From Desulfobulbus propionicus (GTDB taxonomy: Bacteria; Desulfobacterota; Desulfobulbia; Desulfobulbales; Desulfobulbaceae): DNA of 64,000 bases. Below the pieces are notes generated by a model. It saw nothing but the letters and a program-made list of their open reading frames with translations, was not told the origin of the DNA and made no database searches. Position numbers and translations under genes: made by a program. Below are positions 62,942 to 64,000 of the stretch, piece by piece. The DNA is taken from the NCBI GenBank assembly GCA_002748735.1, contig PDTC01000012.1:1-64000 (forward strand). Direction: 5' to 3'. Numbering within the stretch: position 1 is the stretch's first letter; each line of letters starts with the position of its first letter.

Positions 62942-63933
62942 GCTTCCCCCTTGCGCAGGGTTTCAAGAACCTGCTGCATATCTGCAAAAAGAGGGGCGGT
63001 GAATTGCAGCCCCTCAGTGGTGACAGGATGGGTAAAGGTAAGTGTTGCCGCGTGCAGCATCTGTCGGGCCGCAGCTGGCATAGCGGGCCGAACGCCACCA
63101 TACAGACGATCACCGAGCACAGGGGCGCCAAGACTGGCCATATGGACCCGGATCTGGTGCGTACGCCCGGTTTCCAGGTCAAGTTTGACGTAACAGCAGC
63201 CATGGGCAAGGTACTCCAGAATATGCCAGCTGGTCGCGGCAAATTTTCCGCTGTCTTCCCGAACAGCCATCTTTGTCCGATGCACAGGATGTCTGCCCAG
63301 CGGAGCAACAATCCGACCAGCATCGGCTGCTGGTGTCCGGGCAAGCAGCGCAACATAGGTCTTGCCAATGGCGCGGTCCTTAAAGTCTGCCATTAATTGA
63401 TGGCGTACAGCCTCGGTTTTTGCGACGAGCATGACCCCGGAAGTATCCTGATCAAGGCGATGCACGATTCCAGGACGAGCTGAATCAACTCCGGGCAAGG
63501 CCAGACCGCGACAATGATAGAGCAGGCCGTGGGCAAGGGTTCCATGACGATGACCCGCACCGGGATGCACCACCAGTCCCGGGGGTTTCACCACGACCAT
63601 CAGGTGCTCATCCTCATGCAGCACGGTAAAGTCGACAGGCTCAGGAACAAGTTCAACAGGCTCTTCTTTAAGCGATCTGACGGCTATGCGCTCTCCTGAA
63701 CGGACACGCTGGCCGGTTTTGCGGCAGACATTTCCATCTACACGTACCTTTCCGGCAAGAATCAGGCGGGCAATGGCAGAACGGGTGTACTCGGGAAGCA
63801 GCCGAACAAGATACCGATCAAGACGCTGTTTCGCGTCTACCGCATCAACGACAAAACAGTGCACTGCACCATCGGCATCATCATCCGGTGCAACAACGTT
63901 TTCATACTGGGTAACGTCAGTGGATGTGTTCAA
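62938..63933 (-). CDS. rluD: 23S rRNA pseudouridine synthase, RluD type
   Basis: A 331-residue pseudouridine synthase. N-terminal S4 domain (RLDRYLVRLLPEYTRSAIAR), then the catalytic domain with Asp161 in GIVHRLDQDTSGVMLVAKT and the GRTHQIRVHMA motif. It modifies helix 69 of 23S rRNA by family analogy; RluC-type activity is the alternative. The first ~30 residues are a variable leader, so the start is uncertain. It is the first gene of the minus-strand block at the right edge. Confidence 0.92.
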   Translation of the reverse strand: MNTSTDVTQYENVVAPDDDADGAVHCFVVDAVDAKQRLDRYLVRLLPEYTRSAIARLILAGKVRVDGNVCRKTGQRVRSGERIAVRSLKEEPVELVPEPVDFTVLHEDEHLMVVVKPPGLVVHPGAGHRHGTLAHGLLYHCRGLALPGVDSARPGIVHRLDQDTSGVMLVAKTEAVRHQLMADFKDRAIGKTYVALLARTPAADAGRIVAPLGRHPVHRTKMAVREDSGKFAATSWHILEYLAHGCCYVKLDLETGRTHQIRVHMASLGAPVLGDRLYGGVRPAMPAAARQMLHAATLTFTHPVTTEGLQFTAPLFADMQQVLETLRKGEA

Positions 63934-64000
63934 AACTCTGGCAAAGAGGCAGTGATCGAATCACTCTGGACGGACATCACAACGGCAACTGGCAACGCTA

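Noticed and set aside
1-64000. CRISPR array
   Set aside because: No set of regularly spaced identical repeats was seen anywhere in the window.

Overview
The window looks like the chromosome of an anaerobe-lineage proteobacterium. Gene order and protein flavour point to the former Deltaproteobacteria (Desulfobacterota), probably a Desulfobulbus-like sulfate or sulfur metaboliser. The clues are an exported CbiK-type cobaltochelatase, a short NuoG beside a fused NuoCD, the long class II aldolase type, and the PilR/PilS, rho-rpmE-prfA-prmC-murA and hslVU-xerC layouts. The species call is an inference from resemblance; no search was run.

Layout. 1-5.2 kb: decayed transposase, then an AraC regulator, a TonB-dependent receptor and a PepSY membrane protein that look like one metal-chelate uptake cassette. 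5.4-6.9 kb: promoter, cobalamin riboswitch and intrinsic terminator controlling an exported CbiK. 7.4-12.5 kb: class Ia ribonucleotide reductase (nrdAB), an exported 11-residue-repeat protein, and a nickel superoxide dismutase with its own export signal. 13.0-26.4 kb: a complete complex I operon, nuoA-B-CD-E-F-G-H-I-J-K-L-M-N. 26.5-27.6 kb: zinc alcohol dehydrogenase preceded by a small overlapping reading frame. 28.2-31.4 kb: tRNA-Arg(CCG), an AT-rich patch with a DUF2007-like gene and two frame-disrupted small genes, an HNH protein, a rhodanese/metallo-beta-lactamase fusion and a YrhK-like protein.

31.7-46 kb: mostly housekeeping. It holds folC with a UvrD-type helicase, a diguanylate cyclase, nagZ, TM2 protein, yaaA, a DUF493 pair, malate dehydrogenase and hslVU-xerC. 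Between the DUF493 pair and mdh lies a dense nest of long palindromes (40602-40770), the strongest unexplained structure here. 45.8-53.7 kb: xseB-ispA-dxs (isoprenoid start), a LysE exporter, cobalamin adenosyltransferase, a nucleotide-sugar epimerase, a class II aldolase, and a tatC broken by a one-base slip in a T9 run. 53.9-64 kb: PilR/PilS-type two-component pair facing a minus-strand block rluD-coaE-rho-rpmE-prfA-prmC-murA.

Themes: cobalamin/corrinoid economy (CbiK with B12 riboswitch, PduO-type adenosyltransferase, TonB receptor) and oxygen exposure (O2-dependent RNR, Ni-SOD, YaaA, complex I) in an otherwise anaerobic-looking genome. Start codons were chosen by ribosome-binding site and family alignment from memory and often differ from the longest open frame.
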